Shown piece by piece: positions 11,341 through 22,734 of a stretch of 64,000 bases of DNA. Location: positions 11,981,911-12,045,910 of the forward strand of contig NC_086376.1 in the NCBI RefSeq assembly GCF_036588685.1, written 5' to 3'. The translations under genes and the position numbers were made by a program. Position 1 is the stretch's first letter; each line of letters opens with the position of its first letter. The notes below the pieces were generated by a model. The model did not search any database. It worked only from the letters and a program-made list of their open reading frames with translations, and was not told where the DNA came from. Source of the stretch: Mytilus trossulus (lineage: Eukaryota; Mollusca; Bivalvia; Mytilida; Mytilidae).

Positions 11341-11639
11341 GTACTTTTTCATTACCCAAGAGTAATCACAGTTAAGAACAATGTGCAAACTTTTTTTTTT
11401 GAATTTGTTAATCGCTTAACGTATAACAAAATTCGCATTTTCTGAATTTCTCTTTTTATTGGTCTTTTGTTGTTATATCTTTTTCAAAGATTAGGGGATC
11501 CTCATATCTAACAAACATAAATAACCCTACCATAGTCTATATTTTCCTATCTGAGGCAAGGAACCTTTAACCACGTGATGATCTTTCGTTGATGTCATTA
11601 TTTAGAATTTTTAAAGAGTTTGTTATCCTGGGACATTTG
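11341..11639. other. AT-rich spacer
   Basis: Nothing supported between the two repeats. Confidence 0.4.
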
Positions 11640-11935
11640 AAAAGGGGGGCAAAAGATACAAGAGTGACATTCTAACTCATAGACTGAAAATAAACTGACA
11701 AAGCCATGACTGAAAAAGAAAAAAAAGACAAACAGACAAATAATAGTAAACAAGACACAACATAGAAAACAAAATACTTAGCAACAAGAACACCAGCAAC
11801 AGGGGGTGATCTCAGGTGCTTCAGAAGGGTAAGCAGATCTTGTTCCACATGTGGCACCCGTCGTATTGCTCATGTTATTACAAACCCAGTAAATAGTGTA
11901 ATTCGGTAGGTCACATTAATATCTTACTTTAGGAT
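11640..11935 (-). repeat. Copy of the Penelope-like 3' repeat
   Basis: Shares CATAGACTGAAAATAAACTG, GGTGATCTCAGGTGCTTC, CACATGTGGCACCCG and GTAAATAGTGTAATTCGG with the copies at 2770 and 37905 and with the 3' end of the element at 34375-34640. Confidence 0.75.
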
Positions 11936-12599
11936 TTCGATTTTATTGTTCTACCAATATATTTTCACGTTTATGATCCTTTCTGAATAATGATGTTATC
12001 TACAATCAAACCACATATATTCTCTTCAAGCCGATGTAATGACACCTTTTAAGTCTGATATCTATAATGAGTTTAATTATAAGAGAATTATTGATGACAG
12101 TCTATCATGGTCTTTATCCATGTTCTAAAATGATGTATGACAATACAATTATATTGTAAGAGATAAGGACATATAAACTAGAAATTCAAAGCGCTTTGTA
12201 AACAGCCATGTTTGAGAGTCCAACATGATAAAAACCAAACATGATTTCCATTAGAATAACGTCTCCGCTTGAATAACATCATCATCTCGTAATGCCAAAT
12301 TAAGGAAACGCGTACAGATTGTTCTGAAGCGGACAAATTAAGGAAACAAACAAAATATTTAGGGAATCACATGAAATGGAAAGAGAAGATACCAGACGCA
12401 TCGACAGGGCAAGCGTCATCTGCTATTCATGAGTCAGTCGCCATTCAAACTATTATCCTGTCAAAATGTCGATAAAGGAAATAGAATATAATTTGTAAAA
12501 CTACAGATCAGACGCCTATGCTGGTATCAATCTATATAATACTGTGCAAAATGTCGCTATTGAGTTGAGACACCTTCTCATCCTATCCGTCATTCTATT
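11936..12599. other. No gene recognised
   Basis: AT-rich DNA. No open frame, RNA fold or repeat copy that I can support. Confidence 0.4.
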
Positions 12600-12960
12600 C
12601 GTGTTTTATTTTTTATAAATGTACTGTTTGCAAATGTTTGAATTATTCGAAAAACTAATCATTTTCTTATCCCAAGCATAGATTACCGGCCATCTTTTAC
12701 TTTAAGGGTTCCTATACTTTAGGGGTAGAGTTCATTTATGGGTAATGGTTAGGTTTAGGGATGTTTTAGGTTCGGATTATGTTTCATGGTTAGGGCAAGT
12801 GGTATGGTTGGGTATAGGTTAGGTTAAGATTTTAGGTTTAGAATAGTTTAGAAATGCTGTATTAGGTTTGGGACCCCTAAAGTAAAAGAAGGCCAGATTA
12901 CCTTAGCCGTATTTGGCACAACGTTTTCGAATTTGGAACTTTGGTGTTTACATAAATATC
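12600..12960 (+). repeat. Partial hammerhead-family repeat interrupted by a miniature element
   Basis: The left half (TGAATTATTCGAAAAACTAA to AGCATAGATTACC) and right half (AGATTACCTTAGCCGTATTT to TTGGCACAACG) match uninterrupted copies at 13310-13400. The core is missing because the copy ends before it. Confidence 0.8.
12688..12894. mobile_element. 207-bp MITE with 8-bp target duplication and telomere-like core
   Basis: Ends are GGCCATCTTTTACTTTA and TAAAGTAAAAGAAGGCC, imperfect inverted repeats that extend into AGGGGT/ACCCCT. The 8-bp direct repeat AGATTACC flanks it on both sides and exists once in the uninterrupted host repeat. An 8-bp duplication fits hAT-type elements. The interior is rich in TTAGG/TTAGGG-like words, for example GGTTAGGTTTAGGG. 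Confidence 0.88.
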
Positions 12961-13189
12961 AATTAGGACATGTGTTCAATAAATGGTTTTTAACACATCC
13001 ATGATGAAGAGTCATTATGATACATGACATTAACAAAATAAATGATTTCCATGAAAACAACACCTTTAATTGAGTTAACTCGTAATTTCGTAATGCAAAA
13101 TATATATAACGCAAAATGGTCTAAATAGAACAGAATTAACAGAATTTATAAAAGTTTGGAATCAACTTAAAAAATAGGGAATGTATCTC

Positions 13190-13550
13190 CTTCATTGGCT
13201 CCATGTCCTAGTTTATGATTCGTCCCCGAGGGTATCACCAGCCCAGTAGTCAGCACTTCGGTGTTGAAATGAATATCAATTATGTGGTCATTTTTATAAA
13301 TTTCCTGTTTACAAAACTTTGAATTTTTCGAAAAAACTAAGGATTTTCTTATCCCAGGCATAGATTACCTTAGCCGTATTTGGCACAACTTTTTGAAATT
13401 TGGGATCCTCAATGCTCTTCAACTTTGTATTTGTTTGGTTTATAACTATTTCGATATGAGCGTCACCGGTGAGTCTTATGTAGACGAAACGCGCGTCTGG
13501 CGTACTAAATTATAATCCTGGTACCTTTGATAACTATTATGTTTACTTTT
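13190..13550 (+). repeat. Hammerhead-bearing repeat unit (pLTR-like)
   Basis: Near full-length unit: CCCGAGGGTATCACCAGCCC, ATAGATTACCTTAGCC, CTCAATGCTCTTCAAC, then the core at 13459-13504 and the tail TATAATCCTGGTACC. The conserved CTGATGA is CCGGTGA here, so the ribozyme core is mutated, while stem II, GAAA and the short stem III are kept. Confidence 0.8.
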
Positions 13551-13599
13551 GGTCATTTAAGTTTTATCAGCTCTTTAATGATTTTATTAGGTTTTGGAC

Positions 13600-13850
13600 T
13601 TGTTAAAATATTTCTCCCACCATTGTTATCGTTATATGTCCTGTACTAAGTCATGAACATGGCAGTAGTTATCAAATTGTCCGTTTCTATGTATGTTGGC
13701 GTTTGTTTTTGTAGCAGTTTAGTGTTGTCTTGTAGTAAATGTGTTTCCCTCAGTTTTGATTAGCAGCCCGGATTTATTTCAGTTAAATCGATTTATAACT
13801 ATTGAACAGCGGTAATCTACTTTTGCCTTTATTTGGATTCATCACTGTTT
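13600..13850. repeat. Diverged copy of the 590-bp repeat family
   Basis: Shares GTCCTGTACTAAGTCA, GTAGCAGTTTAGTGTTG, ATGTGTTTCCCTCAGTTTT and TGAACAGCGGTAATCTACT with copies at 3784-4963 and 26200-26600. Confidence 0.65.
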
Positions 13851-15004
13851 AGAAATGCAGAAGCTTATGCAGTAACATTGTGACCGTTTGTGTTACCGTG
13901 GATACATTTATTTTCATGGGTACCAATTTCTGGGTACTAAAACTTGCATATTGGTGGATATCTAATTTCGTGGTTTTGATAGTACTGCATATTCAAGCAA
14001 ATTGTCGTTCGTGTGAAAGTTAATTTCTCAGGAAACATACGAGATAATCATACTGAGCGCCTAAAAGTATATACTAGTAAATGTCAGAAAAAGAATGAAA
14101 AGGATAGCAGAAGCATTTTTTGGACCATCGGTTTTGCTACACTTTCAATAAAATGAAACAAATTAAGCATCGTTTACACTATTATCAGAAACAAAAGTGG
14201 TAACCATCAATTATTGTGTAGACTTGGTCAAATAACAATTTGTACATTTGTAAATAACACGATATTTGCTAGGTAAGATCTCATGTTTACCATTTGAATG
14301 TACGCATAGCATTAAATGTCATGTTTGTCATCATGTTCCTGTGCATCTAAAGGCCATAAACTCAATTTTCTGAAAATCAAATTTATTAACAGAGGTATTG
14401 ATTTTTTTAACAACTTATCAAATATATCTAATGACTCTATCATTTAATACTTAATTACGAATGCAATTTAAAATGAGTTAATTTTTTTACAGCACTTGGT
14501 CGTTATATCAGTGGGTGTACTATCAGTCCAGTAGGGTAACACCAGTTCAGTTGTCAATACTAAGGTATGACGTAAACACTACGAGAAATTTCATCGTAAT
14601 GAAATTATAAATTCTTCTACTTCTAGGTTCGTGCACTCCACAGAGAGTCATATATACAGTAAACAATTACATTATCACCACATCTAAGCTTAATGCATCT
14701 TCTGTACCTTTGAAGTTACATCAAACCCGTGAAATATAGTTTCATCTCGGTAAGCAACTCGTTAGCATTTAACAGTTAATCTATCATTGCTTTAAGCTAG
14801 TTCCTTAAAAACTATCAGAGGACTTATCATTAACTTATGTAATAAAGCATATAAAAAGAGTAGACTGAACTATTATACTTAGTGTAGACAATTCTTCAGA
14901 TGGTTTAGATAAATTATGTGTTGTTTTTGGTCCTTTCAATTCGGTTGGAAGTTTTGACATTTCAACTGTTTTAACTTTACTTCCACTCATTCTAATCAAC
15001 AAAT
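13851..15004. other. No gene recognised; small repeat remnant
   Basis: 14510-14570 faintly resembles the middle of the hammerhead-bearing repeat (GGGTAACACCAGTTCAGTTG). The 100-codon open frame overlapping the right end lies partly in a repeat and is not convincing. Confidence 0.4.
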
Positions 15005-15125
15005 TAAAGTTGAGAATGTGAATTGAAATGGGGAATGTGTGAAAGAGACAATAACCCAACAATAAAAAGACAACAGCCGAAGGCCACCAATTGGTCTTCA
15101 ACACAAAGAGAAAACCACGAGAGTT
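15005..15125. repeat. Inverted copy of the GGCTGTTGTCTG repeat family
   Basis: Contains GGGGAATGTGTGAAAGAGAC, AAAAGACAACAGCCGAAGGC and TGGTCTTCAACAC, the reverse complement of 42760-42895. Confidence 0.7.
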
Positions 15126-15639
15126 ATTGTATTTCAATATAATAATAAACGAGTCTTGGGCGAGTATATAATTTCTATTAAGATTAAATAACGAGAGTTG
15201 ATATTAAGCAGTATTCATTCTCATAAGATATTCAACCTACTTAGTTTGGTATTTCTCTTATGGTCAACATTTTCATTGTGTTTTATCAACAGCTCCTTGA
15301 AACGATGATCTAGTCTTTTGCACATTCCAGAAAGGCAAAAAGAAGATTGTCTGGTGAAAAGTGTCAGTGTTTTGTATATTATTGACGAATTTGAGTATGT
15401 CCATTGCCATGTACGAAATCTATATCATCGTAATCTTTGAAAGTCATCAATGACCTAACGAATAGCCAATGGAAATGCTGTAATATCTTCTTAAAATGCT
15501 GGATAATCAGATTAACTCAGATTTTCTTTTCACTCTATTCTTTTTATATCATAAAATTTTATATAAACGATCAATTGTTAAAAATCATAAATTAATAGTT
15601 TTCCGCAACTGAATAATCGGGATGGAGAAGGACATGAAG
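15126..15639. other. No feature recognised
   Basis: AT-rich, no supported gene or repeat. Confidence 0.4.
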
Positions 15640-15965
15640 GACATGAAGGACACTAAGAACATGTGGTACGAGTGCCAATGCAACCAATTCTCCAACTAAG
15701 TAATAAGGTATAATGTAAAATTACAAAAATTATTAACTCCGAGTAAAAATTAAACAACTTTAGGTCAACATATGGCCTTCAATTACGAAGCCTTGGTTTG
15801 TTGGATCGATGCCACTGCTGGTGGAGTTTGCATTCCACGAGAACACCAATTGCTTAGTAGTCAGAACTTCTGTGTTGACATGCTTTATCATTGATATGGT
15901 CATCAGTATAAATTAAATGTACAAAAACTTTGAATTATTGAAATACTTTAAGGCTTTTTTTTTAA
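15640..15965 (+). repeat. Joined fragments of two interspersed repeats
   Basis: 15640-15795 resembles the TCTCCA...GTCAACATATGGCCTTCAA family (other copies near 23895, 45340, 49700 and 58480). 15810-15965 is the 5' part of the hammerhead-bearing unit (GATGCCACTGCTGGTGGAG to TTGAATTATTGAAATACT) and stops before the core. Confidence 0.6.
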
Positions 15966-18165
15966 ATGATTAGTTTCAAACATTCCGAATGACAATCCTT
16001 AAAATATAAGTGTATATAATATGATATGGTTATAGGTTATGTACATACTTGAATATAGTGTTTGCACTATGATAACATGTATAAAGGATTAGAATACATT
16101 AAACTAAGGTAGAATTAATGTAATACGGTTGTTTAGTGAAGGTCTTGAAGTTTCAATGCTTCAGAAAGTCTAATTTACTTGGCTTACAAATACTTTTGTT
16201 TAAGTCACATGAAAAAAGTAAAATAACAAAACATATCCAACTCTGAAAACAATTATAAGCCGAAAGTCCCTAAGCAAACACGTTTCATTTATTCATAATA
16301 TTATCGAAATTAACGGGTTTTAGACCAATGCATGCATACATACAACTATGGTTGAACGATTTTTTTATTTTACATATATTACGAATCTATAACATATTAT
16401 CAATAAACAATATTCAATGCAGCGTTCAGCTTATCAATTTTCGTGTTTATTACCGGAGTTTACCGGATAGTGACGTTGATAAGAAATTAACAAAGAGCGT
16501 TGGAAGCACATGAAAATTGAAGTGAATTGACAGAGCCACTTGATTTTTTACATAACTTCATGTGACCCAATTTATTAATCAGAATGGTTCTACACAATTG
16601 TTTAATCATTTTGTTGTTCTTAAGGAATTAGATAGTTACTGTTTACCTTCCAGTGTACTTTTATTTTCATTATTTTATAAATGTTTTCATCTCGTACTTG
16701 CGCTGTGTGGTAGCCGAAGTCTAACGAGAGGTCTCGTCGTAAAGTCACTGCGAAGGAACAATATCGGCGAGCAAATTTATAAAAGGGAAGACAATATGTC
16801 AATATCAGTACATTTATAAAGATTTTTAACAAATACAGGATTTTCTTATGTATACAAGACAGTTCACGTAGACTTGTTTAATAGTAAAACTTAGCCATTC
16901 AAGTATATTAAAGATATTCAACTTTTTTTTAATTTGAAGTTTCATATGACTTTTATAAGGAATCATCATCAGCCTAACAGCCAGTGTTTTTGTGCTCATG
17001 TTATAAAATGAAACATTTTGAACGGGAAAAACAGATTGGTGGATTGTTTTTCTGCGAAAATGAGGGTTACCATTCTCTCTAACAAAGAGAGTTACTTTTG
17101 AAAGGTACAATTATAACATTTTTTTTAATGATTTCATGTTTAGTTTTGTCAAAATCTCAAATGATGACACGGTGATTCTGAAGCTTTACTTTCACACCTG
17201 TTTCTGTGCATTTCTTTGTTGTAGATTTGCGTTTCGGGACAAATCTTGTAATGCTTCTTTTTTAGAATATAAGGATCATGATGGTCCTACCTTCCTTCAT
17301 TTGTTACATTTTTGTATCATCGACATTAAGATGTGTTCAATTCAGTCAGAAAAAAGTAAAATCACAAAAATACTGAACTCAGAGGAAAATCAATTTGGAA
17401 AGTCCATAATCACATGGCAAAATCAAATAACAAAACGCATCAAAAACGAATGGACAAGAACTGTCATATTCCTGAATTGGTACAGGCATTTTCAATGCCG
17501 AAATAAACATTGCTTGTATCCAGGGTAATCGAAAAACAATTAGCAGTCAAAATATTTCTTTGGAAATGAACAATAATGGCTTGGTAAACATTCATTAAAT
17601 TCATTTCACTGATAAATTGTTATTGATTTTATCGCGGTCTCTTTCCGGTATAAGTGCTGTATTTAATCAGGTCATATGAGCTATACATTACGAATACGAA
17701 TACAAATACAAATTACCAATTGAAAAGTATTCATTATTTTTTGTCTGACCCATTGATTTGATTTCATAGTCTATACATTAGTTACTTAACACATTCCCAT
17801 TTCCATTCTTAATTTTATTATACAGCTGAACCGGGTTGCTAGTCTACAAAATCGTAAGCCTGGAGAAGTCATCGAATATTTACGAATTAGATACATTTGG
17901 GTCAAAAGGGAGAGAACAGCTAAACCGAAATTAATCGTACATCATGTAATTTTAGTTTTAATAAAAAAAAAAACCATTATCATAATACATCTATAACAAT
18001 ATAAAAATAAATATTGATAAGGTTTTGTATCTTAAGATATTGAATCACAGATTAATATCAAAAACATTTCCAAGGTTTCTGTCATTTAACGACATTGTTA
18101 AGTAAATCATGGCTATGAAAAGTCGACATTCTTTTCATTAGAAAATTGAATTTCCAATAAGAAAG
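15966..18165. other. No gene supported; one repeat fragment
   Basis: 17345-17510 is a fragment of the AACCAGGTTTAATCC family (CTGAACTCAGAGGAAAATC, TCATATTCCTGAATTGGTAC). The 130-codon open frame at 17136-17528 owes its second half to that repeat, so I do not call it a gene. A short GC-richer patch near 16700-16770 has no clear meaning. Confidence 0.45.
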
Positions 18166-18169
18166 TCGT

Positions 18170-18175
18170 TTTATT
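18170..18175 (-). terminator. Candidate polyadenylation signal
   Basis: AATAAA on the minus strand about 160 bases beyond the stop codon of the small membrane-protein frame. Confidence 0.35.
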
Positions 18176-18333
18176 TCATTGCTTCCAGCATCCATCTTAA
18201 ACAAGACACAATATAACAATAATACATTCTATCCATCGTTCACTGCCCATCATAAATCTAAATTAAACTACCGTACCTGAATATGCTTGTTGAGATCCAA
18301 TAGCAATATATACTGGTAAATAATTAAAAACTC

Positions 18334-18666
18334 CTAATCAATAAGCAGCTGGTACAAAGACAGAATAATAATCAACAAAACTACTACACATATTATTCCA
18401 ACAGTAACTAAGTACTTAGATTCAAACGCTTCATCTTTAATTGTCAAAAACCTTCGAAGTTTCTTCCGCGCAGTATATGTCTGCGTTTTTGGTTGATTGT
18501 TTTGCCCGGTGAAGAATGCGTAAGCTGGGAGTGATTTACGGCGTCTGCTATCAATAATTGGCGCTAAAGAGTGTCTTCTTTCTGGCGGATTTATCAAGTT
18601 TTCCTCATCTGATTTTAAACTTGCACGTCTTCTATGTTCATGACTGGTCCTTAAAATTCGCCTCAT
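18334..18666 (-). CDS. Possible small Arg-rich protein with C-terminal membrane segment
   Basis: A complete 110-codon frame starts at the ATG at 18666; an in-frame TAA lies 12 bases before the ATG, and position -3 is G. The N-terminal 80 residues are strongly basic. They carry three R-R-x-S sites (S16 in RRAS, S33 in RRHS, S45 in RRKS), which fit the consensus of basophilic kinases such as PKA. Residues 85-107 form one hydrophobic helix (YLVTVGIICVVVLLIIILS), followed by only a few residues, as in tail-anchored proteins. No signal peptide is visible. I do not recognise the family. The composition and topology look protein-like and it overlaps no repeat, but it could be a chance frame or the last exon of a longer gene. 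Confidence 0.45.
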   Translation of the reverse strand: MRRILRTSHEHRRRASLKSDEENLINPPERRHSLAPIIDSRRRKSLPAYAFFTGQNNQPKTQTYTARKKLRRFLTIKDEAFESKYLVTVGIICVVVLLIIILSLYQLLID

Positions 18667-20350
18667 TGCCAATTTTTACTTCACTTCAAAACTTCAATCC
18701 TTTTTTTTCCGTATTGGGAATCATAAAAGGTCCATTTATTACAAGTTTCCTTGAATAATTACCAGGAATATTGCCAATCAAATAACTTGTCAATTTACAT
18801 TTGGAAATTAAGCATGTTATATTAAAACAGACGTGAAAACACACTTTATATCCGATATTACTAAACTGCAATTGACATTTTTGGTTTAGCTTGTTATAGA
18901 TCACAGTATTGATTAACGATAAATCCTATGAAAGGCTAACTTCAAAATCAAATTCGATTTTTTTATTCTTGTCTAATCCATTGATTAACATCCATGAATG
19001 TAACAAAGTTCAGTAGATTTTTAAATAATTAAAGGAATAAAAATCACTAATCTATAAATAGCACTTAAAAACAATCTATTCCTGTCGTGGATTGAATATG
19101 GTGGTTATTCAAACTGTGTTCTGGAAGACTGGTTGATTTCTAAACTAAATATACATTGAAAATACGATCAGCCATCCGAAGAATTAATACACTTTGTTTT
19201 CTAATAATTTCCACTGAACATTATAAGTTATATCGTCCAATTGTCCTACGATATTGACAGTCTAATGATCGCGCGATGTGTTCAACTACCGCGCATTCCA
19301 AGAAATTACTTACAATTAATCTGAAATATTTTGGATCTGCTTGTTGTACAAAATATATAGTACATGAAGATTATATAATACTAAAAAAACCTGATCCGAG
19401 TTATATTTATACACTTCCTGCATTGTATGTAGTTTTCTGTGAATGCATGTTAATCATGTTAACATGATTACATGATTACATCACATTATTCATATTCTAA
19501 ATCAATGTTCCCTAACAACGTACAATTCGAAATTATCATCATTTACTCAATGTCCACGACTTGATTAAAAATCTATACTCATAATTGTATTGTTTTTCTT
19601 ACTTTATCTACACACTGTAATAAAACCTTTCTCATATTAATAAATGATTTACAGCTTAATATCTCCAGACCTAACTGAAAAAGTACTTGTATTCGCCTTT
19701 GTTTGATAATAAAGTTATATTTATAAATAGATACATGTATGATGTATTTGTCATGACTAGACAAAGTATAACAATCATATAGCAAGTAATTGTTCCTGAA
19801 TGTTTTAGTTGACATATAACTTTCGGTAAAATATAATGGTATTCGTTTTTAAATGTGTACACATTGCATATCAAGAAACATTTAGACATAATCAGATCGA
19901 TTATCGAATTGATTTTTCAATTAAATTTCAACAGACGAATATGTACATTTCATGTGAAATTTTTTTATTTTATTCTAATTTCTTTGATATGAAATATTCA
20001 TTTTCTTTTTCTTTTTGAATATTTCAATTGGATTTGCTTACTGCTCTCACGATTTCAAAATACTTTGTCAGACTGTCATAATTGCCATAAATTTTGAATC
20101 GTACTTTTTTCATCACATATTTTAAACCGAAAATTATAGTTTATTTCTATGTGCAAGTAAATATATGAGACAGCGGTTGGTGCATTTGTTGTATCCCCTT
20201 TTCTTAATTTCAAATAGAGAGATAGAATCTAAATTTAAAGTTAATTATACTTTCCTGTACAATACGTCTTTAGATATATCAAAGAAAGCCTTGTTTCAAT
20301 AGTTTTCCTGTTAGAGGCAGTAATATATCAGTGTAATACTGATTTGTATG
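18667..20350. other. AT-rich DNA, no gene recognised
   Basis: Several open frames of 60-78 codons are present, all AT-driven and without splice context. A small palindrome (ATCATGTTAACATGAT) lies near 19450. Confidence 0.45.
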
Positions 20351-20352
20351 TA

Positions 20353-21631
20353 TACACCTGGAAAAAAGTATTGCAAACCCAAATTCAAATTCAAATTAAA
20401 AAAATACTTTTTATTTTTTTGTTAAATAATTTGTTGAAATAGAACTAGTTAAACATTATTTAAATATCACCTGAGTTTAATCAATACATATCGACTCTAT
20501 CAGTTCTTATCTGCACATGCAGCTACTGTACTCGTAAACACTAAAACAGATGTTTTAATCCTTATTGTTTTCAACACTTAAAATAACCAAGTTTATAAAT
20601 TTATGTTATTGACACCTTGTAATTGGTCATCCACAACTCATAACTGCAGCAAGATCGCTGATATCCAGCATGAGGGAAGCAGGTATGCCGCTGTGATAAT
20701 TGCACGTATTGTTGGTCATCTTCATTTCACTATAAGTAAAAATCAGGCAAGAAACGATGTTAAAGACCTTCCAAGGTCAAGAAGACCCCCTATAACATCT
20801 GCAAGGGGAATTAAGCATAATGAAGGTTGGACAGAAGGAAACCCATTGCAAACAATACAATCCTAAAAAGAGAATAGTGACCATACAGGAGCCTTTAAGC
20901 AAGAACTGTTCAAGATCGGCTCATCGCTACTGGTTATCGTGCGATAATACCATTTCGGGGACCTTTGCCTACGAACAGACACACAGCTGCCCGTATCCAA
21001 TATTGTGCAGAGCTCGCCAAAGTTGGAAATTAACGTCGTGGAGGAAGATCCATTGTTCCAATGGAATTCGGTTTATCTTCCTTGGCCCTATCGTAGCCCG
21101 AATTTGAACCATATCGAGCATATATGGGACACTGTTGGGCGTAAAGTGCACGAAAGGACACCCCAGTTCAAACAGGTCATGAAATAAACAATACCCTTGG
21201 CAAGAATGGTTGCTGCTAGCTTAGCAACAAATGAGTCGACTTATGGCAGGAATCAGAAGACATTAAGATGCGGTTATCCGTTTGAATGGAAGCTGCGCAC
21301 AAAGTACTAATTATTTGGCGTATATCGACCAACCATGATGTGAACAATCATCTTAAGATTAATTTTGAAATGTCTGACATTGTAAAGTTCGACTACAGTA
21401 AAACGTGTAAAATGCATTTTTTTGTGCAAAAAACACTTCATTTTGTTATAAAAATTTTGGTTCGATAAAACCTTTTTTTCATACATTTTTGTTCGTTTTA
21501 AAGCCAATGTAATCATTAATTACGTTTCAATATTATTTTACAAATATTTTATCATATTCCATCAAAAAAAAAGAGACTGATTTTTCAATTTTTAAAAAAT
21601 CAAGGTGTTCCAATACTTTTTTCCATGAGTA
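20353..21631 (+). mobile_element. Defective Tc1/mariner element
   Basis: The inverted ends share TGGAAAAAAGTATTG (left: TACACCTGG..., right read inverted: TACTCATGG...) and are flanked by TA, the usual Tc1/mariner target. At about 1.28 kb it is shorter than a typical full Tc1. It encloses a broken transposase frame. Confidence 0.88.
20603..21187 (+). pseudogene. Tc1 transposase pseudogene lacking the catalytic middle
   Basis: Recognisable blocks in three frames: the N-terminal DNA-binding part (DIQHEGSRYAAVIIARIVGH, then DLPRSRRPP), a central piece (HTAARIQYCAELAKV) and the C-terminal block (LPWPYRSPNLNHIEHIWD). In the Tc1 family the last block holds the catalytic Glu of DD34E, kept here in HIEH, while SPD has become SPN. 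The sequence jumps from AELAKV almost directly to the C-terminal block, so the segment with both catalytic Asp residues is missing. Frameshifts are also present. Confidence 0.88.
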
Positions 21632-21633
21632 TA

Positions 21634-22734
21634 TATATGAATTGATGAACAAGAGCTTGTTGCATGGATATAACCTTCTACTTAAAACATCTTGTTGGAA
21701 TGTTTTGCAATGAATACGAGCACAATAAATCAGCTGTAGTCAAAACATGACTTTGTCGAACTAAATTAAAGGCCTGATAGATTTGATGAGTTTTTCAATA
21801 AATGGTTCGATGTCACTTCCGAAGCAATTATCTTGTCCAACCCTTTAGCAAGTACATCTAATTAAAATGACGTATTTATCTTAACTTTCTTATATGATGT
21901 TAACAAAAACATATATTTTAGTGAGATTGGTCGCAAGTTTTCATGTGCTGATATACCATATCATTGGTACACTTATGTGTTCCGTTCATTGTTCAGAAAA
22001 CTTTAAAAACAATCTCAACATTACAGTTTATCAATCACGATACTAACATATGACCTTTGCCAAACTTATTGAATTTTCAATACTCCTTATAATTCTTTCA
22101 ATAACTTAGACTTCCAATTGTCTTGAGTTCAGTACCACTAATGAATCTAGTGAAATGAAATGAAACATGTGGCTGGCGTTCTTAACCAAAATCCTGGAAA
22201 CTTTGATGAGTTTTTACATCCACTGTGTCTATTCTAATGCTTGTGTGTGTATCATCATCCAAGAAGCAACAGTTATTAAAAATATGTTGTTTTTTTAGTT
22301 TGGTTTTAATATTGGTTTTTTTCATGTTACAATTACAGTACTAAGGGTCATTATATTACTTTCTCGCTCCTGTCAACGGAAAGCAGGCGAGTTGAATGTC
22401 AATTTTACTTATAAGATTACACATGGTAGCCGTTTTATTCAAGTCAGTATGTTCAACTTAACACAAAAGTCATACACATCTAACATACAACATTAATTTG
22501 AATACAGCATATGTGTATACAGTGAAACCTATCTACAACAAGATTGGTTTTTAATCAGCTCATGTACATTGCTCTATTTTTGATAAACTGCAATGGATTA
22601 AGATGTATTAGATAATTATTCTATACCATTAGAGCTTCACTTATTCCAATTTTTCTTTGAATTATACTTTTCACTATCTTATTTCAAGATCTGTCTATTA
22701 GCATGTGCTGCTCTTTTAAATTGTTCCGCTAATT
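21634..22734. other. Upstream region of the PAN/hemopexin-like gene
   Basis: A small remnant of the hammerhead-family tail is at 22165-22205 (GGCGTTCTTAACCAAAATCC). No promoter element could be assigned; the first coding exon begins right after. Confidence 0.4.

Noticed and set aside
17136..17528. 130-codon plus-strand frame
   Set aside because: Its second half is a repeat fragment also present at 10775-10930, and no splice or domain signal supports it.
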